A stretch of DNA of 64,000 bases, from the NCBI RefSeq assembly GCF_019216885.1, contig NZ_JAAQRC020000001.1, forward strand, positions 310,001 through 374,000. Reading direction: 5' to 3'. Position 1 is the stretch's first letter. Each line of letters starts with the position of its first letter. Of the stretch, positions 63,755-64,000 are shown one piece after another. Source of the stretch: Methylobacterium sp. SyP6R. GTDB taxonomy: Bacteria > Pseudomonadota > Alphaproteobacteria > Rhizobiales > Beijerinckiaceae. The translations under genes and the position numbers were made by a program. A model generated the notes under the pieces. The model saw only the letters and a program-made list of their open reading frames with translations. It did not search any database and was not told the DNA's origin.

Positions 63755-64000
63755 ATGAAGGTCCTCTACCCCCGCTGCGCCGCCCTCGATGTTCACAAGG
63801 ACACCGTCGTCGCAGCCATCCGTCTGGCCGAGAGCAGCGAGGTTCAGCGTGAGGTGCGTACGTTTGCCACCACCACGCCCGCTCTGCTCGACCTCTCCGC
63901 CTGGCTCGACGAGCACGCCTGCACCCATGTCGCCATGGAGGCGACCGGCATCTACTGGCGCCCGGTCTGGCAGGTCCTCGACGCCGACAGCCGCACCCTG
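63755..64000 (+). CDS. IS110-family transposase, N-terminal part
   Basis: The 82 visible residues (MKVLYPRCAALDVHKDTVVA..., EATGIYWRP) match the transposase of the 42462-43703 copy except for Lys for Glu at residue 2. They carry the first Asp and the Glu of the DEDD site. The frame continues past the window edge. AAGGAG precedes the ATG by 6 bp. Confidence 0.92.
   Translation, partial: MKVLYPRCAALDVHKDTVVAAIRLAESSEVQREVRTFATTTPALLDLSAWLDEHACTHVAMEATGIYWRPVWQVLDADSRTL

Larger units (their letters stand above)
63511..64000 (+). mobile_element. IS110-family insertion sequence, second copy (cut by the window edge)
   Basis: The sequence from 63511 to 63754 is identical to the noncoding left end of the element at 42462-43947, and the transposase follows. 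Its right end lies beyond 64000. Confidence 0.85.

Overview
The window is high-GC alphaproteobacterial chromosome, most like Methylobacterium or a close relative in the Hyphomicrobiales. This is inferred from overall composition, from the gene order secB / Tim44-like / mltA / smr / rho / mnmE / mnmG / rsmG / parA / parB / holA / lptE / leuS, from a Ros/MucR regulator, and from many dispersed palindromic intergenic repeats. No species call can be made from the sequence alone. No rRNA, tRNA or CRISPR array was seen.

Layout. 1-1.8 kb: tail of a dihydroxyacetone kinase, a repeat-rich 1 kb gap and a MucR-type regulator. 2.0-7.0 kb: a three-component cytochrome P450 operon (3Fe-4S-type ferredoxin, FAD ferredoxin reductase, P450), then a Rieske/FAD fusion reductase and a MarR regulator. 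7.1-8.3 kb: a low-GC patch with a 2OG-Fe(II) oxygenase. 8.4-16.9 kb: a two-armed catabolic locus with an acyl-CoA ligase of the feruloyl-CoA synthase type, crotonase, 3-hydroxyacyl dehydrogenase, DUF849 beta-keto acid cleavage enzyme, 4HBT thioesterase, two periplasmic binding proteins and a DUF3237 protein. Together the enzymes supply every step of a CoA-dependent beta-oxidative side-chain shortening of a hydroxycinnamate-like acid. 17-22 kb: a PAS-HTH regulator, msrA, mepA and small proteins. 22.8-39 kb: the conserved, probably origin-proximal housekeeping block with parAB and several parS-like sites. 39-50 kb: yggS, an L,D-transpeptidase, an exonuclease, a response regulator, an IS110-family insertion sequence, a D-threonine-aldolase/D-serine-dehydratase-like enzyme, a diguanylate cyclase, dapD and panC. 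51-57.4 kb: an AraC regulator and a ytfQRT-yjfF-type sugar ABC transporter. 57.6-63.2 kb: an HD hydrolase, a MerR-ATPase fusion overlapping a frameshifted racemase, ybaK, a class A beta-lactamase and small proteins. The window ends inside a second copy of the IS110-family element.

The most interesting signals are the IS110-family element, the aromatic side-chain locus and the MerR-ATPase fusion. The two IS110 copies have an identical noncoding left end of about 240 bp, the expected position of a bridge RNA. Each is inserted exactly at the terminal GTAT of a different palindromic repeat, and a 9-10 nt copy of that junction lies inside the noncoding end. The aromatic locus includes a DUF849 enzyme that lacks the first zinc-ligand histidine. 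Five parS-like sites are scattered around parAB, and several repeat families carry their own inverted ends.
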